Part shown: one piece after another, positions 35,558-44,833 of the stretch
Position numbering within the stretch: position 1 is the stretch's first letter
Layout: the number at the start of each line of letters is the position of its first letter
Assembly: GCA_024231975.1 (NCBI GenBank)
Contig: JAAEQB010000068.1
Span: 62,001 to 126,000, forward strand
Length of the DNA: 64,000 nucleotides
Origin: Allobosea sp.
GTDB lineage: Bacteria > Pseudomonadota > Alphaproteobacteria > Rhizobiales > Beijerinckiaceae
Direction: 5' to 3'
Program-made: the position numbers and the translations under genes
The notes under the pieces: generated by a model
The model's input: only the letters and a program-made list of their open reading frames with translations
The model's database searches: none
Told to the model about the DNA's origin: nothing

Positions 35558-37005
35558 GCGCCGAGCCCGCCCATCAACATGTACTTGATCTCGACGAACT
35601 CCTCGATGCCGTGGAGCGAGCCCTCGCGGCCGAGGCCGGACTCCTTGACGCCGCCGAAGGGGGCGACCTCGGTGCCGAGAATGGCCGAGTTGATGCCGAC
35701 CATGCCGTATTCGAGCTCCTCGGCGACGCGGAAGGCACGGCCAAGATCCCTGGTGTAGAAATAGGCGGCCAGGCCGAAGGGCGTGTCGTTCGCCATGGCG
35801 ACGACCTCGTCCTCGCTCTTGAAGCGATAGACCGGTGCGATCGGCCCGAAGGTCTCCTCGCGCGTCACCAGCATCTTGGTGGTGACGCCGGCGAGCACGG
35901 TCGGCTCGTAGAAGGTGCGCCCGAGTGCGTGGCGATGGCCGCCGACCATCACCTTGGCGCCGTTGGCGACCGCATCGGCGACATGGCGCTCGACCTTCTC
36001 GATCGCGCGCTCATTGATCAGCGGGCCCTGCACGACGCCGACCTCGACGCCGTTGCCGACCTTCATCTTGGCGACCTCGCCGGCGAACTTCGCGACGAAG
36101 TCGTCATGGATGCCGTCCTGGACGAAGAGGCGGTTGGTGCAGACGCAGGTCTGGCCCATGTTGCGGAACTTGGCGATGATCGCGCCCTCGACCGCCTTGT
36201 CGAGATCGGCGTCGTCGAAGACGATGAAGGGCGCATTGCCGCCAAGCTCGAGCCCGACCTTCTTCACGGTCGCGGCCGCCTGCTGCATCAGGAGCTTGCC
36301 GACCGGGGTCGAGCCGGTGAAGCCGATGAAGCGCACCGCCGGATGCGAGGTCATCACCCCGCCGATAGCCTGGGCGTCGCCCGTGACGATGTTGAGCACG
36401 CCCTTGGGGAAGCCGGCCTGCTCGGCGAGGGCGACCAGCGCCAGCGCCGTCAGCGGCGTGTCCGGCGCCGGCTTGACCACGAAGGTGCAGCCCGCAGCCA
36501 GGCCCGGCGCGCATTTGCGGGTGATCATCGCCGCCGGGAAGTTCCAGGGCGTGATCGCGGCGCAGACGCCGACCGGCTGCTTGGCGACGATGATGCGCGA
36601 ATTCGGGAAGGGCGAGGGAATGGTCTCGCCATAGATGCGCTTGGCCTCCTCGGCATAGAACTCGACGAAGGAGGCCGCATAGGCGACCTCGCCGCGTGCC
36701 TCTGCCAGCGGCTTGCCCTGCTCGGCCGTCATGATCTGCGCCAGGTCCTCCTGGTTCGCCATGATCAGCTCGAACCATTTGCGCAGGATGACGGACCGCT
36801 CCTTGGCCGATTTCTTCGCCCAGGGCTTGAAGGCGCGCGAGGCGGCCTCGACCGCGGCCGTGGTCTCGTCAGCGCCGAAGCGCGGCACCTTGGCCAGAAC
36901 CTCGCCGGTCGCGGGATTGTCGACGACGTCGACGCCCTCGCCGATCCAGGCGCCGTCGACATGGCACTGCGAGCGCAGCAGCGAGGGATCCTTGAGCGTC
37001 AGCAT
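35554..37005 (-). CDS. gabD: Succinate-semialdehyde dehydrogenase (GabD type)
   Basis: A 483-residue aldehyde dehydrogenase that oxidises succinate semialdehyde to succinate with NAD(P)+. GabD features: CHVDGAWIGEGVDVVDNPATG at the N-terminus, EARGEVAYAASFVEFYAEEAKRIYGET-type segment (residues about 103-128), ITPWNFPAAMITRKCAPGLAAG, catalytic GLELGGNAPFIVFDDADLD and nucleophile region MGQTCVCTNR. The double Cys in TCVC matches GabD redox control. Substrate assignment is by family pattern and is strong but not certain. The 5' region adjoins a 133-base gap. Confidence 0.88.
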   Translation of the reverse strand: MLTLKDPSLLRSQCHVDGAWIGEGVDVVDNPATGEVLAKVPRFGADETTAAVEAASRAFKPWAKKSAKERSVILRKWFELIMANQEDLAQIMTAEQGKPLAEARGEVAYAASFVEFYAEEAKRIYGETIPSPFPNSRIIVAKQPVGVCAAITPWNFPAAMITRKCAPGLAAGCTFVVKPAPDTPLTALALVALAEQAGFPKGVLNIVTGDAQAIGGVMTSHPAVRFIGFTGSTPVGKLLMQQAAATVKKVGLELGGNAPFIVFDDADLDKAVEGAIIAKFRNMGQTCVCTNRLFVQDGIHDDFVAKFAGEVAKMKVGNGVEVGVVQGPLINERAIEKVERHVADAVANGAKVMVGGHRHALGRTFYEPTVLAGVTTKMLVTREETFGPIAPVYRFKSEDEVVAMANDTPFGLAAYFYTRDLGRAFRVAEELEYGMVGINSAILGTEVAPFGGVKESGLGREGSLHGIEEFVEIKYMLMGGLGA

Positions 37006-37138
37006 GCGAGCCTCCGGCGTGGTGAGCGGTATGCCGGGGCTCTAGCACGCGCGGGGAGCGCTTGCCGATAGCAAAACGCCGCATGCACGCGGTGCGCCGA
37101 TTGCAATCAGCGTTCGGGAACCGGCCCGGCGGCAGCCG

Positions 37139-37531
37139 CTACTTCACCATCGGCGTGCAGACGACCTTGTCGTCGAAGACGTAGCAGACACTGAGCTCGC
37201 CGGTGCGGACATTGGCGCGGAAGATGCCGCCTTCGCGCTCATGGCGCGAGGGGACCAGGACATAGTCGCTCGGCGCCTGCGGGCCGGCCCCCTCGCCTGC
37301 CGGGAAGCAGACGGTGACGCCGACGCCGCCCTCCTTGAGCTGGAACTGGCAGGCGCCGACCTCGCCGGTCGCCTTGTCGATGCGATAGACGCGGTTGAGA
37401 TCGGTCTGTGGCGCCGGCGCGAACTCGAAGGGCGCGGCTACGGCCGCTCCGAAGACCGGCAAGATGAACAGGCCGGCGCCCAGCGCCCGGCCGAGGGAGC
37501 TCCTGGAACAGCTCGACAGTTTCGGCACCAC
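37139..37531 (-). CDS. Small secreted hypothetical protein
   Basis: A 130-residue exported protein that I do not recognise. The N-terminal segment (LGAGLFILPVFGAAVAAP) looks like a signal peptide. The body repeats a pattern, GEVGACQFQLKEGG and GELSVCYVFDDK, each with one Cys, and ends with VVCTPMVK. The two similar halves suggest a small duplicated beta fold. The start is GTG at 37531 or 37528; both are weakly supported. Divergent from gph. Confidence 0.6.
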   Translation of the reverse strand: MVPKLSSCSRSSLGRALGAGLFILPVFGAAVAAPFEFAPAPQTDLNRVYRIDKATGEVGACQFQLKEGGVGVTVCFPAGEGAGPQAPSDYVLVPSRHEREGGIFRANVRTGELSVCYVFDDKVVCTPMVK

Positions 37532-37692
37532 TCCGATCCCCTTTGACGATTCGTCCGCACCCTATCATGGCGGCGAAGCCGTATCATCGCGATTGCGGCA
37601 AGGTGACGACGGCATGGCGCCTCTTCCGTCCTGAGCCTTGCCAAGCCGCGCCTGCCGGCCTTTATGCGGATTGCCACATCACAGGATGGATC

Positions 37693-38391
37693 ATGTCGCT
37701 TCCCCCGATCGTCGTCTTCGATCTCGACGGCACGCTCGCCGAGACCGCCCCCGACATCATGCGCACGCTCAACGTCATCCTCGAACAGGAAGGGCTGGCG
37801 GCCCTGCCGATCGAGCGGGCGCGCGAACTGGTCGGCGCCGGCGCAAGGGCGCTGATCGAGCGCGGCTTCAAGGTCAGCGGCAGGCCGCTCGATGCGGAAA
37901 AGCTGGAGCAGCTGTTCCAGCAGTTCCTGACGATCTATGCCGGCGCTATCGCCAACCATAGCTATGTCCATGATGGCGTCGTCGCCGCGCTCGATGCGCT
38001 CGCCGTGGACGGCTTCGTCTTCGCCGTCTGCACCAACAAGCCGATCCTGCACACCAGGCTCTTCCTCGATGCGGTCGGCCTGACCGAGCGCTTCGCCGTG
38101 ATCGCCGGGCGCGACAGCTTCTCCTTCTTCAAGCCCGATCCGCGGCATCTCACTGAGACGATCGCGCAGGCCGGCGCCGACCCGGCCCGCGCGGTGATGA
38201 TCGGCGATTCGCGCACCGATGTGGACACCGCGCGCGCCGCCGGCATCCCCGTCGTCTGCGTGCCGTTCGGCTATACCGACGTTCCGGTCGAGGCGCTCGC
38301 GCCCGATCTGGTGATCCAGCACTTCGACGAGTTGCCTCAGGCGGTGCGGCAATTGACTGGTGGCGAGCCAGCCCTCGCTACTCATTCTTGA
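37693..38391 (+). CDS. HAD family phosphoglycolate phosphatase-like enzyme
   Basis: A 232-residue haloacid-dehalogenase phosphatase. Motif I is VVFDLDGTLAETAPDI with the nucleophile Asp at residue 10 or so; motif II VCTNKP has a Thr; motif III is Lys in FFKPDPRHL; motif IV MIGDSRTDVDTARAAG. The cap insert and length fit Gph, which removes phosphoglycolate, but other small phosphates are possible. It precedes tRNA-Val by 36 bases. Confidence 0.87.
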   Translation: MSLPPIVVFDLDGTLAETAPDIMRTLNVILEQEGLAALPIERARELVGAGARALIERGFKVSGRPLDAEKLEQLFQQFLTIYAGAIANHSYVHDGVVAALDALAVDGFVFAVCTNKPILHTRLFLDAVGLTERFAVIAGRDSFSFFKPDPRHLTETIAQAGADPARAVMIGDSRTDVDTARAAGIPVVCVPFGYTDVPVEALAPDLVIQHFDELPQAVRQLTGGEPALATHS

Positions 38392-38427
38392 CGGCAGCGC
38401 AGCACCCCACTAGGAACAGCGCGGTCC

Positions 38428-38502
38428 GGGCGGCTAGCTCAGCGGTAGAGCACTCCCTTCACACGGGAGGGGTCACAGGTTCGATCCCTGTGCCGCCCAC
38501 CA
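38428..38502 (+). tRNA. tRNA-Val (anticodon CAC)
   Basis: Acceptor GGGCGGC pairs with GCCGCCC (38492-38498); D arm GCTC-AGCGGTA-GAGC; anticodon stem CTCCC/GGGAG with loop TTCACAC, giving CAC; T arm ACAGG-TTCGATC-CCTGT; encoded ACCA end at 38499-38502. A run of five T follows at 38503-38507. CAC reads GUG Val codons. The cloverleaf is complete. Confidence 0.98.
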
Positions 38503-38656
38503 TTTTTCCCAGACCATCCCTGGATCGGACCGCGCCAACCCAGGCGCGCATACACCCGACCGGGAGCGGCAATGCTCGGACAATGAGTGGTGACGAGACG
38601 TTCTGCGCTCGCAGAACGTCGAACGAATCGGCGTCGCGCGGCGGAGAGCACGCGAC

Positions 38657-40054
38657 ATGGCCGTGGCCCGAATGCACAGGACAGATCCGATCCGTCCGCC
38701 CTCCCGGCCTGCGGTGGGAAATCTGCTCCTGATCGCGCTGCTAGGCCTCTGTCTCGTCGCCTGCGCCAGTCCAGCCAACCAGCCTTCGAACCTGCGCCGC
38801 TCGCTGACGACACCAGCCAACCGGTCCTTCACCTCGGCCAGCGAAGGCGGCTCCACGGCGGTGATTGTCGTCCTGTCAGGCGGCGGAGCCCGCTCGGCCG
38901 CCTTCGGATACGGCGTCTTGTCGGCATTGGCAGAACAGCGAGCCCCCGGCCCCACCGGCCGCACGCTCGCCGATGAGGTCACCGCGATCGCTGGCGTGTC
39001 GGGCGGCGGCATCCTTGCCGCGCATTTCGCCCTGCATGGCCCGCAGGGCCTGCAGGCCTTCCGACGCGACTTCCTGGACCAGGATCCGGAAGGCGCATTG
39101 CGCACCAGCTTCACGCCGGAAAACCTGCTGCGCGGCTATCGCGGCGGCGTCAACGACCTTTCGGGCCTCGCCGCCTGGCTCGACACGCATCTCTACCGCG
39201 GCGCAAGGCTCGGCGACCTCGACCAGCCCGACCGCCCAAAGCTGCTCCTGCACGCGACCGAGCTCTACAACCGGGCGCCCTTCCCTTTCGATCGCGACAG
39301 CTTCCGGGCGATCTGCAGCGACTACGACGCGTTCCCGCTCGCCCATGCCGTCGCGGCCTCGTCGGCGGTGCCGGTGCTGTTCGCCCCCATCGTGCTGGAG
39401 AACTTCAGGCCCGGCTGTCCTGGGCAAGGTTACGACGGCGCCCCCTCGCGCGAACGCTCCACTTTCGCCCGGCATGTCGCGGCATCCCAGGCGCGCTATG
39501 CCAGCGAGCCAGGCCTGCATTATCTCAAGCTGCTCGACGGCGGCCTCGTCGACAATCTCGCGGTGCGCAACCTCATCCGGGCGATGAACCGGCCGGCGCC
39601 GGCGCTCGTCCCGGCGCGGGCGGCGCAGCGGCTGCGCCGCGTCGTCATCATCGTCGCCGACGCCTCGATGCGGATCGGCGGCGAGATGTCCCGGACGATC
39701 GACGGCCCGGTCGCACCGGAGGCGATCACGGCTACGGTCGACGCCATGATCGACAATGCGAGCCGGGCCAGCCTCGATGCAGTGGATCGCGAGGCTGCGA
39801 GCTGGCGAGAGCGACTGCTCCGCTGGCGCTGCGCTCTCGCGGCGTCAGGGCCGAGTTGCAAAGAATTGCGGCTCACGACCGTGCGCCTCTCCCTGTCCGA
39901 CCTCCAGTCGCCCGCGGAAAGAAGCCGCATCCTGCAATTACACAACAAGCTGACGCTGAAGGCCGATGATGTCGATTTCCTCAGCAATCTCGGCCGCCGA
40001 CTCCTCTCAGCCAATCCCGATTATCGCCGGGCGATCCGATCCCTGCTCCCCTGA
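38657..40054 (+). CDS. Patatin-like phospholipase, lipoprotein
   Basis: A 465-residue patatin-fold lipase exported and probably lipid-anchored: LLGLCLVACASPANQ carries the lipobox Cys near residue 36. Patatin features: glycine loop VVLSGGGARSAAFGYGVLSAL for the oxyanion, nucleophile GVSGGGILAAHFAL (GxSxG) and catalytic dyad Asp in YLKLLDGGLVDNLAVRNL. The C-terminal 150 residues are unassigned. It may release fatty acids from envelope phospholipids. The ATG follows GGAGAG; it lies just after tRNA-Val. Confidence 0.88.
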   Translation: MAVARMHRTDPIRPPSRPAVGNLLLIALLGLCLVACASPANQPSNLRRSLTTPANRSFTSASEGGSTAVIVVLSGGGARSAAFGYGVLSALAEQRAPGPTGRTLADEVTAIAGVSGGGILAAHFALHGPQGLQAFRRDFLDQDPEGALRTSFTPENLLRGYRGGVNDLSGLAAWLDTHLYRGARLGDLDQPDRPKLLLHATELYNRAPFPFDRDSFRAICSDYDAFPLAHAVAASSAVPVLFAPIVLENFRPGCPGQGYDGAPSRERSTFARHVAASQARYASEPGLHYLKLLDGGLVDNLAVRNLIRAMNRPAPALVPARAAQRLRRVVIIVADASMRIGGEMSRTIDGPVAPEAITATVDAMIDNASRASLDAVDREAASWRERLLRWRCALAASGPSCKELRLTTVRLSLSDLQSPAERSRILQLHNKLTLKADDVDFLSNLGRRLLSANPDYRRAIRSLLP

Positions 40055-40189
40055 CGAATGGCGATGAACCCGGCTGCACATTTCGTGCAATGTAGCCACC
40101 GAATCCTGCGCGACAGGCACAGGCGCGACACGGTGACGATAATGTCGCGCAGCCCCGTGCCGTTTCAGGTGAATGGGTGACTTAACAAC

Positions 40190-40939
40190 ATGATCGGATA
40201 TCAACAGCGTATCCTGCGCGCCCTCGGCGCGCTCGCGATCCTATGGTCGCTCGCCATCCCGTCATCGGGCTGGGCGGAGACCCCGATCACGGTCAAGGGC
40301 GGCGAGACCGTCACGATCGCCGGCGTCCGCAGCATCCTCATCCGCGCTGCGCATCCCAAGGGCAGCGTGATCCTGCTGACCGGCGGCGATGGCCGCCTCG
40401 AGGTCGGCAGCGGCGCGCGCTTCGGCAAGGCCGGCGACAATGTCCTGATCCGCAACCGGGACGCCTTTGTCATGCATGGCTACAACGTATTGCTCGCCGA
40501 GCTCGGGACGAACCTGTCGGCCGCGGTCGACCATATGGCGGCGATCAAGCGTCCGGTCATCGTGATCGCCACCAGCATGGGCACGATGCGTGCAGCCCAG
40601 GGCCTTGTGGAGGGCGCCATGCCGGACAGGCTCGTCCTGACGTCGGGCCTCCTGAGCAAGGCGTCCGGGCCCAACGACACCACCGTCCAGAGCACCCTGG
40701 GGACACCGAACCGGCTGCCGCGCACGCTCGCGCTGCATCATCGCGAGGATCGCTGTCGCTTGACGCTGCCCGCCGGCGTCGCCCCGTTTCAGGCCTGGGC
40801 GGGCGGGCGCGTCCAGGTCGAGTGGATGAGCGGCGGGCAGACCGACGAGGCCAACCCCTGTCGCTTCAGCGCGCATCACGGCTTCGCCGGGCAGGACGAG
40901 GACTTCGTCGCCCGCATCGTCAAGTTCATGATGCGCTGA
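40190..40939 (+). CDS. Exported alpha/beta-hydrolase-like protein
   Basis: A 249-residue protein with a signal peptide (residues 1-29, ending SSGWAE). The alpha/beta fold is suggested by SVILLTGGDGRLEVG, VLLAEL, then VIVIATSMGTMRAAQGLVEG, an ATSMGT nucleophile elbow replacing the usual GxSxG. ALHHREDRC and the late SAHHGFAGQDEDFV supply a candidate acid and His. I assign no substrate. The family members near this form are usually unannotated. Confidence 0.68.
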   Translation: MIGYQQRILRALGALAILWSLAIPSSGWAETPITVKGGETVTIAGVRSILIRAAHPKGSVILLTGGDGRLEVGSGARFGKAGDNVLIRNRDAFVMHGYNVLLAELGTNLSAAVDHMAAIKRPVIVIATSMGTMRAAQGLVEGAMPDRLVLTSGLLSKASGPNDTTVQSTLGTPNRLPRTLALHHREDRCRLTLPAGVAPFQAWAGGRVQVEWMSGGQTDEANPCRFSAHHGFAGQDEDFVARIVKFMMR

Positions 40940-40953
40940 CGTTTCTCGCTTCT

Positions 40954-40992
40954 GCGCGAGTTCTTTTCGTTCGATCGAACGGAACGCGCGCC
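40954..40992. repeat. Small palindromic repeat, TTCTTTTCGTTCG family, copy 1
   Basis: GCGCGAGTTCTTTTCGTTCG joins its imperfect inverse CGAACGGAACGCGCGCC. A close copy is at 50230-50277 with a longer loop. The copies share over 30 bases of arm sequence but sit between unrelated genes, so this is a dispersed element. Confidence 0.7.
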
Positions 40993-41069
40993 GCGGCCGC
41001 AGGGCCGCGCAATGTTGGAGCAAGCCGACGCGCCGATCCCTCCATCGGAATCACCGTGGAGATCGGATC

Positions 41070-41753
41070 ATGCGATTCGGCAATGGGCAATCTGCGGCGT
41101 TCGCCGGCCGCGCCCTGCACGCCTATCTCGCCTTCGTGCAGCGGACGACCCGCTTCAAACCGGCGTTCCCCGGCGTCAGGCCGTGGGAGCGCAGCGGCGA
41201 GCCATTCATCGCCCTGACCTGGCACGGTCAGCAGATGCTGAGTCTGGCGGCGCTCGACGGCGCGGCCGAGGTCGCAATCCTGACCTCGCTGCATTTCGAC
41301 GGGACGGTGGTCGCCTCGGTAGTGGAACGGGCGGGTTACCGTGCCATCCGCGGATCCGGCACCCAGAGCCCCCGGAAGATCAAGACCAAGCGCGCCATCC
41401 CCGCCTTCTTCGAGATGCGCGAGGCACTGCGCGAGGGCACCAGCCTCGTTCTCACCGCAGACGTCCCGAAGATCGCGCGCGTCGCCGGCAAGGGCGCGAT
41501 CCAGCTCGCACGCGCCACCGGCCGGCCGATCTACCTCTTCGCGGCAGTGACCAGCGCGCGGGTGGAGCTCGGCAACTGGGACAGGGCCAGCATCGCCCTG
41601 CCCTTCGGCCGCGGCTGCGTGCTCTGGTCGGAGCCGCTCTATGTCCGCCGGGCGGCCGATGAGCGCGAGATGGGCCTGATCGCGCTGGACATCTCGAACC
41701 AGCTCGACGAGCTCCATGCCACGGCGCATCGCCTGCTCGACCGGCGCCGCTAG
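41070..41753 (+). CDS. DUF374 family lysophospholipid acyltransferase-like protein
   Basis: A 227-residue protein with the DUF374 pattern: FIALTWHGQQMLSLA has the WHG in place of the usual NHxxxxD, then VAILTSLHFDGTVVASV, FFEMREALREGTSLVLTADVPK and GAIQLARATGRPIY. DUF374 resembles LpxL-type acyltransferases that act on lipid A or other envelope lipids. Acyl donor and acceptor are not known. It probably follows a promoter in the preceding 130 bases, which contain only the repeat. Confidence 0.83.
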   Translation: MRFGNGQSAAFAGRALHAYLAFVQRTTRFKPAFPGVRPWERSGEPFIALTWHGQQMLSLAALDGAAEVAILTSLHFDGTVVASVVERAGYRAIRGSGTQSPRKIKTKRAIPAFFEMREALREGTSLVLTADVPKIARVAGKGAIQLARATGRPIYLFAAVTSARVELGNWDRASIALPFGRGCVLWSEPLYVRRAADEREMGLIALDISNQLDELHATAHRLLDRRR

Positions 41754-41780
41754 GCCGGCGCCTTGTCGCTCGAAACCTCG

Positions 41781-42431
41781 TCAGCGGCCGGGGGCAGCGC
41801 AGTCGGCCGGTGTGGCGCAGATCATGCCGGGCGGGCGCAACTGCTCCTGCGGCCCCGCCGGCTCGATGACGATGCGGCTGAGATCGCCGGAGAAACGCAG
41901 GCCGAGCCCGGAGGAGATCAGCACGATCCGGGCCCGCGACGAGGCCAGGATGGTGGCGTTGGCGCCGGCGAGGAAATGGGCGCTGCCGCCGAGGCTGGCA
42001 TAGGTGCCGAAGACATCCTCGCGCCGGTCGAGACCGTAGACCAGCATGATCACCCGGCCGTAATCGGCGCCGAGCCCGATGCCGACCGACAGGGCCGACC
42101 AGGTCACCGGCGTCGGAACCCCGTCGGAGAAGCGCAATTCGCCGCTGCCGTGGCGGCCGCCGAGGACGAAGGAGCCGCTGAGCTCACCGCCGATGATATA
42201 GGCGTTCGGCTCGCCGAAGAGCGCGAGCGAGCGCTCGATCGGGATGCTGACGGTCTTGGAGGCGGCGTCGAATACGCTCTCGACCAGCCTGGAGATGTCC
42301 TGCCGCGAGGTCGTCGGCAACTGGCCGGCCCGGACGTCGCCCTTCGTCACGGCCCCCTGCCCGAGCGCGAAGCCGGGCAGGAAGGCCAGCAACGCGGCGA
42401 GCACGAGGCGCAAGCTGGGCCATCTCGACAT
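41781..42431 (-). CDS. DUF1134 family exported protein
   Basis: A 216-residue protein. A hydrophobic signal spans residues 1-24 (ending FALGQ). The DUF1134 core is EPNAYIIGGELSGSFVLGGR, then GSGELRF, WSALSVGIGLGADYGRVIMLV and ILISSGLGLRFSG-type segment, with glycine-rich beta strands resembling the SYLF lipid-binding family. It is divergent from the histidine kinase gene (219 bases). The start at 42431 gives a clean signal peptide; longer starts exist and cannot be excluded. Confidence 0.8.
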   Translation of the reverse strand: MSRWPSLRLVLAALLAFLPGFALGQGAVTKGDVRAGQLPTTSRQDISRLVESVFDAASKTVSIPIERSLALFGEPNAYIIGGELSGSFVLGGRHGSGELRFSDGVPTPVTWSALSVGIGLGADYGRVIMLVYGLDRREDVFGTYASLGGSAHFLAGANATILASSRARIVLISSGLGLRFSGDLSRIVIEPAGPQEQLRPPGMICATPADCAAPGR

Positions 42432-42650
42432 GGCGCGCCGCACAAGCATCAGGCCGGCAGCTCCGGAAGAGAGTTGAACGGCAATGGCGATACGGTCCAT
42501 GCAGAGACAGGAAGGGGCGAGCGCCCGGTTCCGCAAGCCATACCCGCATCGAGGTTCCGTGACGACTCGCAACGCTGCAGCAATCCCGTGCCGAATGCGA
42601 CCGGCAAGCCGGCCGCATCGCGCAGCGCGGCATGGCGGCGAGGCCCTGCC

Positions 42651-43994
42651 ATGACCTCGCTGTCGCGCGCCCTCACAATCCGCCTGTCGCTACTCGGCAT
42701 CGTCCTGTTCACCGCCTTCATCGGCGCCGTCATCGCCTTTGCCCTGATCACCGAAGATCCGGCTGTCCTGCGCAACGACGTCACCTCCCAGATCATCCAG
42801 CAAGCCGTGCGCCAGCCCTCCGGCACCACCTTGCAGGTCGAGAAGACCGCCGGCCTCAGCCGGATCGAGCGTACCAGCCCGTCGCTCTGGTACCTGGTCT
42901 CGGACGGACGTTCCGTCGTCGAGTATGCGCCAGAATTGCGGCCGGGCCTGCCGATCGACATCCGGCTCGACGGCCCGACCATCGCGGCGCAGATGCGCGT
43001 CGGCGGCGAGAACCCGCTCGCCTTCGACGTGGTCGAGAAGGACGGCAACAGGTTCATCGTCGCCACCCGCGGCGGCCTGCCGGGCTGGGACCTCATCCTC
43101 ACCCATTTTCTGCGGGCGATCGCCGGCTCGGCGCTGGCGATCTCGGTCGTGTTCGGCCTCCTGATCGCCGGCGCGATCGCAATGTCGGTGTCCTATATCG
43201 GCGATCGTCTGCGCAGTGCGGCGGAAGCCGCTGCAAAGATCGACCCGAAGGCGCCGCGCGGCCTGCTCCCCACCGAGGAGACCCCGATCGAGCTGATGCC
43301 GCTGACCACGGCGCTCAACGCCGCACTCGACAAGATCGCCGGCAACATGGAGGTGCAGCGCCGCTTCATGAACAATGTCGCGCATGAATTGCGTACGCCG
43401 CTGACCGTGATGCGCGGCCGGATCGACGCCCTGCCGAACGATCAGATGCGGCTCGCGCTCACCACCGATGTCAGCCGGCTGACGACCATCGTCTCATCGA
43501 TGCTGCAGCTCGCCCGCCTGCACAGCACCGAATTGCCGTTCGAGCCGCTGCAGCTCAACGGCATCGCCCGCGCGGTGCTGGCCGATCTCGCGCCGCTGAT
43601 CCTGAACAACGGCGCCGATGTCGCATTGGAGGAAGAAGGCGAGCGCCGCGCGCTGATCGAGGCCAACGAGCCGACGGTGCGGGCGGCCATCGCCAATCTC
43701 GTCGACAATGCGCTGCGCCATGCGCAGGCGAAATCGACGATCCTGGTCAAGGTGATCGACGGTGCCGTCGTCGAGGTCGCCGATGACGGGGTCGGCATCG
43801 CGCCGTCCGACCGTCCGCAGGTGACCGAGGCGTTCAACCGGATGTCGCCGAACTCGACCGGCGCTGGACTCGGCCTAACCATCGTGCGCGACATCATGGC
43901 CGCCCATGGCGGCACGCTCACCATCCTCGGCCGGCCCGGCGGCGGCACGATGGTGCGCCTCGTCTTCCCGCCGCGCGAGAGCGAGGGCGCCTGA
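42651..43994 (+). CDS. Sensor histidine kinase (EnvZ/QseC-like)
   Basis: A 447-residue inner-membrane kinase. Transmembrane helices near residues 10-32 and 158-180 enclose a periplasmic sensor of about 125 residues with no domain I can name. A HAMP linker follows (about 181-233). The H-box is NNVAHELRTPLTVMRG with His245; N-box NLVDNALRHA; G1 VADDGVGIAP; G2 TGAGLGLTIVRDI. The expected response regulator gene is tail to tail with it at 44004, 9 bases after its stop. Confidence 0.92.
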   Translation: MTSLSRALTIRLSLLGIVLFTAFIGAVIAFALITEDPAVLRNDVTSQIIQQAVRQPSGTTLQVEKTAGLSRIERTSPSLWYLVSDGRSVVEYAPELRPGLPIDIRLDGPTIAAQMRVGGENPLAFDVVEKDGNRFIVATRGGLPGWDLILTHFLRAIAGSALAISVVFGLLIAGAIAMSVSYIGDRLRSAAEAAAKIDPKAPRGLLPTEETPIELMPLTTALNAALDKIAGNMEVQRRFMNNVAHELRTPLTVMRGRIDALPNDQMRLALTTDVSRLTTIVSSMLQLARLHSTELPFEPLQLNGIARAVLADLAPLILNNGADVALEEEGERRALIEANEPTVRAAIANLVDNALRHAQAKSTILVKVIDGAVVEVADDGVGIAPSDRPQVTEAFNRMSPNSTGAGLGLTIVRDIMAAHGGTLTILGRPGGGTMVRLVFPPRESEGA

Positions 43995-44003
43995 GGTGCG
44001 GTG

Positions 44004-44687
44004 CTACTGCGCCAGCTCCGACACACGCAGCATGTAGCCGATGCCGCGCAGCGAGGTGATCTCGACCGCTGCGCCGGCCTCCTTGAGCTTGCGCCGCAGC
44101 CGCGAGATCTGCGCTTCGAGCGTGTTGGATTCGATCAGGTCGTCGAAGCCGTAGACCGCCTCGATCAGGACATCGCGGGTGACGACGCGGCCGACGCGCT
44201 GGACCAGGGCTTCGAGGATCAGCGCTTCACGCCGGCGCAGGTCGAGCATCTCCGAGCCGACGGAGGCGCTGCGGCCTTCGAGATCGAGCGAGAGATTGCC
44301 GGCGGTGATCACCAGAGAGCGCTTGGGATTGCGCCGGCGCATGATCACCCGAAGCCGCGCCAGCAGCTCCTCCGGCTCGAATGGCTTGACGAGGTAGTCG
44401 TCGGCGCCGCCATTCAGGCCTTCGATCACGTCGGCCTTGGCGTCGCGGGCGGTCAGGACGAGGAAGGCGGGCCGCGTCTCGGCGGAACTCAGCGCCTTGA
44501 CGATGGAGAGGCCGTCGCCATCGGGCAGACGACGATCGACGATAGCGATATCGAACGGAGTCGAGCGCAGGGCGGCGAGCGCCGCGTCGATCGTGGTCGT
44601 GCGATCGGCGATCAAACCGGCATTGGTGAGGAGCGAGGCCAGGAAAGCCATCAATTGTGGCTCGTCCTCGACGATCAGGGCGCGCAT
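44004..44687 (-). CDS. OmpR-family response regulator
   Basis: A 227-residue two-domain regulator. Receiver residues: acidic pair in VEDEP, phospho-acceptor Asp51 in IAIVDRRLPDGDGLS, Thr in LTARD and Lys101 in YLVKPFEP. The C-terminal winged helix has LDLRRREALILEALVQRVGRV, SNTLEAQISRLRRKLKE and SLRGIGYMLR. The partner kinase gene converges on it. Targets are unknown; the beta-barrel gene at 44834 is nearest downstream in location but is itself reverse and separate. Confidence 0.94.
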   Translation of the reverse strand: MRALIVEDEPQLMAFLASLLTNAGLIADRTTTIDAALAALRSTPFDIAIVDRRLPDGDGLSIVKALSSAETRPAFLVLTARDAKADVIEGLNGGADDYLVKPFEPEELLARLRVIMRRRNPKRSLVITAGNLSLDLEGRSASVGSEMLDLRRREALILEALVQRVGRVVTRDVLIEAVYGFDDLIESNTLEAQISRLRRKLKEAGAAVEITSLRGIGYMLRVSELAQ

Positions 44688-44833
44688 GGAGGGGTCGTTT
44701 CAGGGTGCACGGATGGAACGTGATGCCGGAATAGGGGCGAAATATCCAGACGCATCACGCTCCATCCATGCCTGGGCGCGGCGATCAAGCCGCAAGGCGA
44801 TCCGGGCCGGTTGCCCGGCCCGGAAGATCGAGA

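Noticed and set aside
38428..38507. tRNA-Val as an integration site for a mobile island
   Set aside because: No integrase gene, no repeated 3' tRNA fragment and no change in base composition were seen around it.
41763..42650. In-frame upstream extension of the histidine kinase
   Set aside because: It is antisense to the DUF1134 gene and lacks any domain; the membrane helix of the kinase starts just after 42651.
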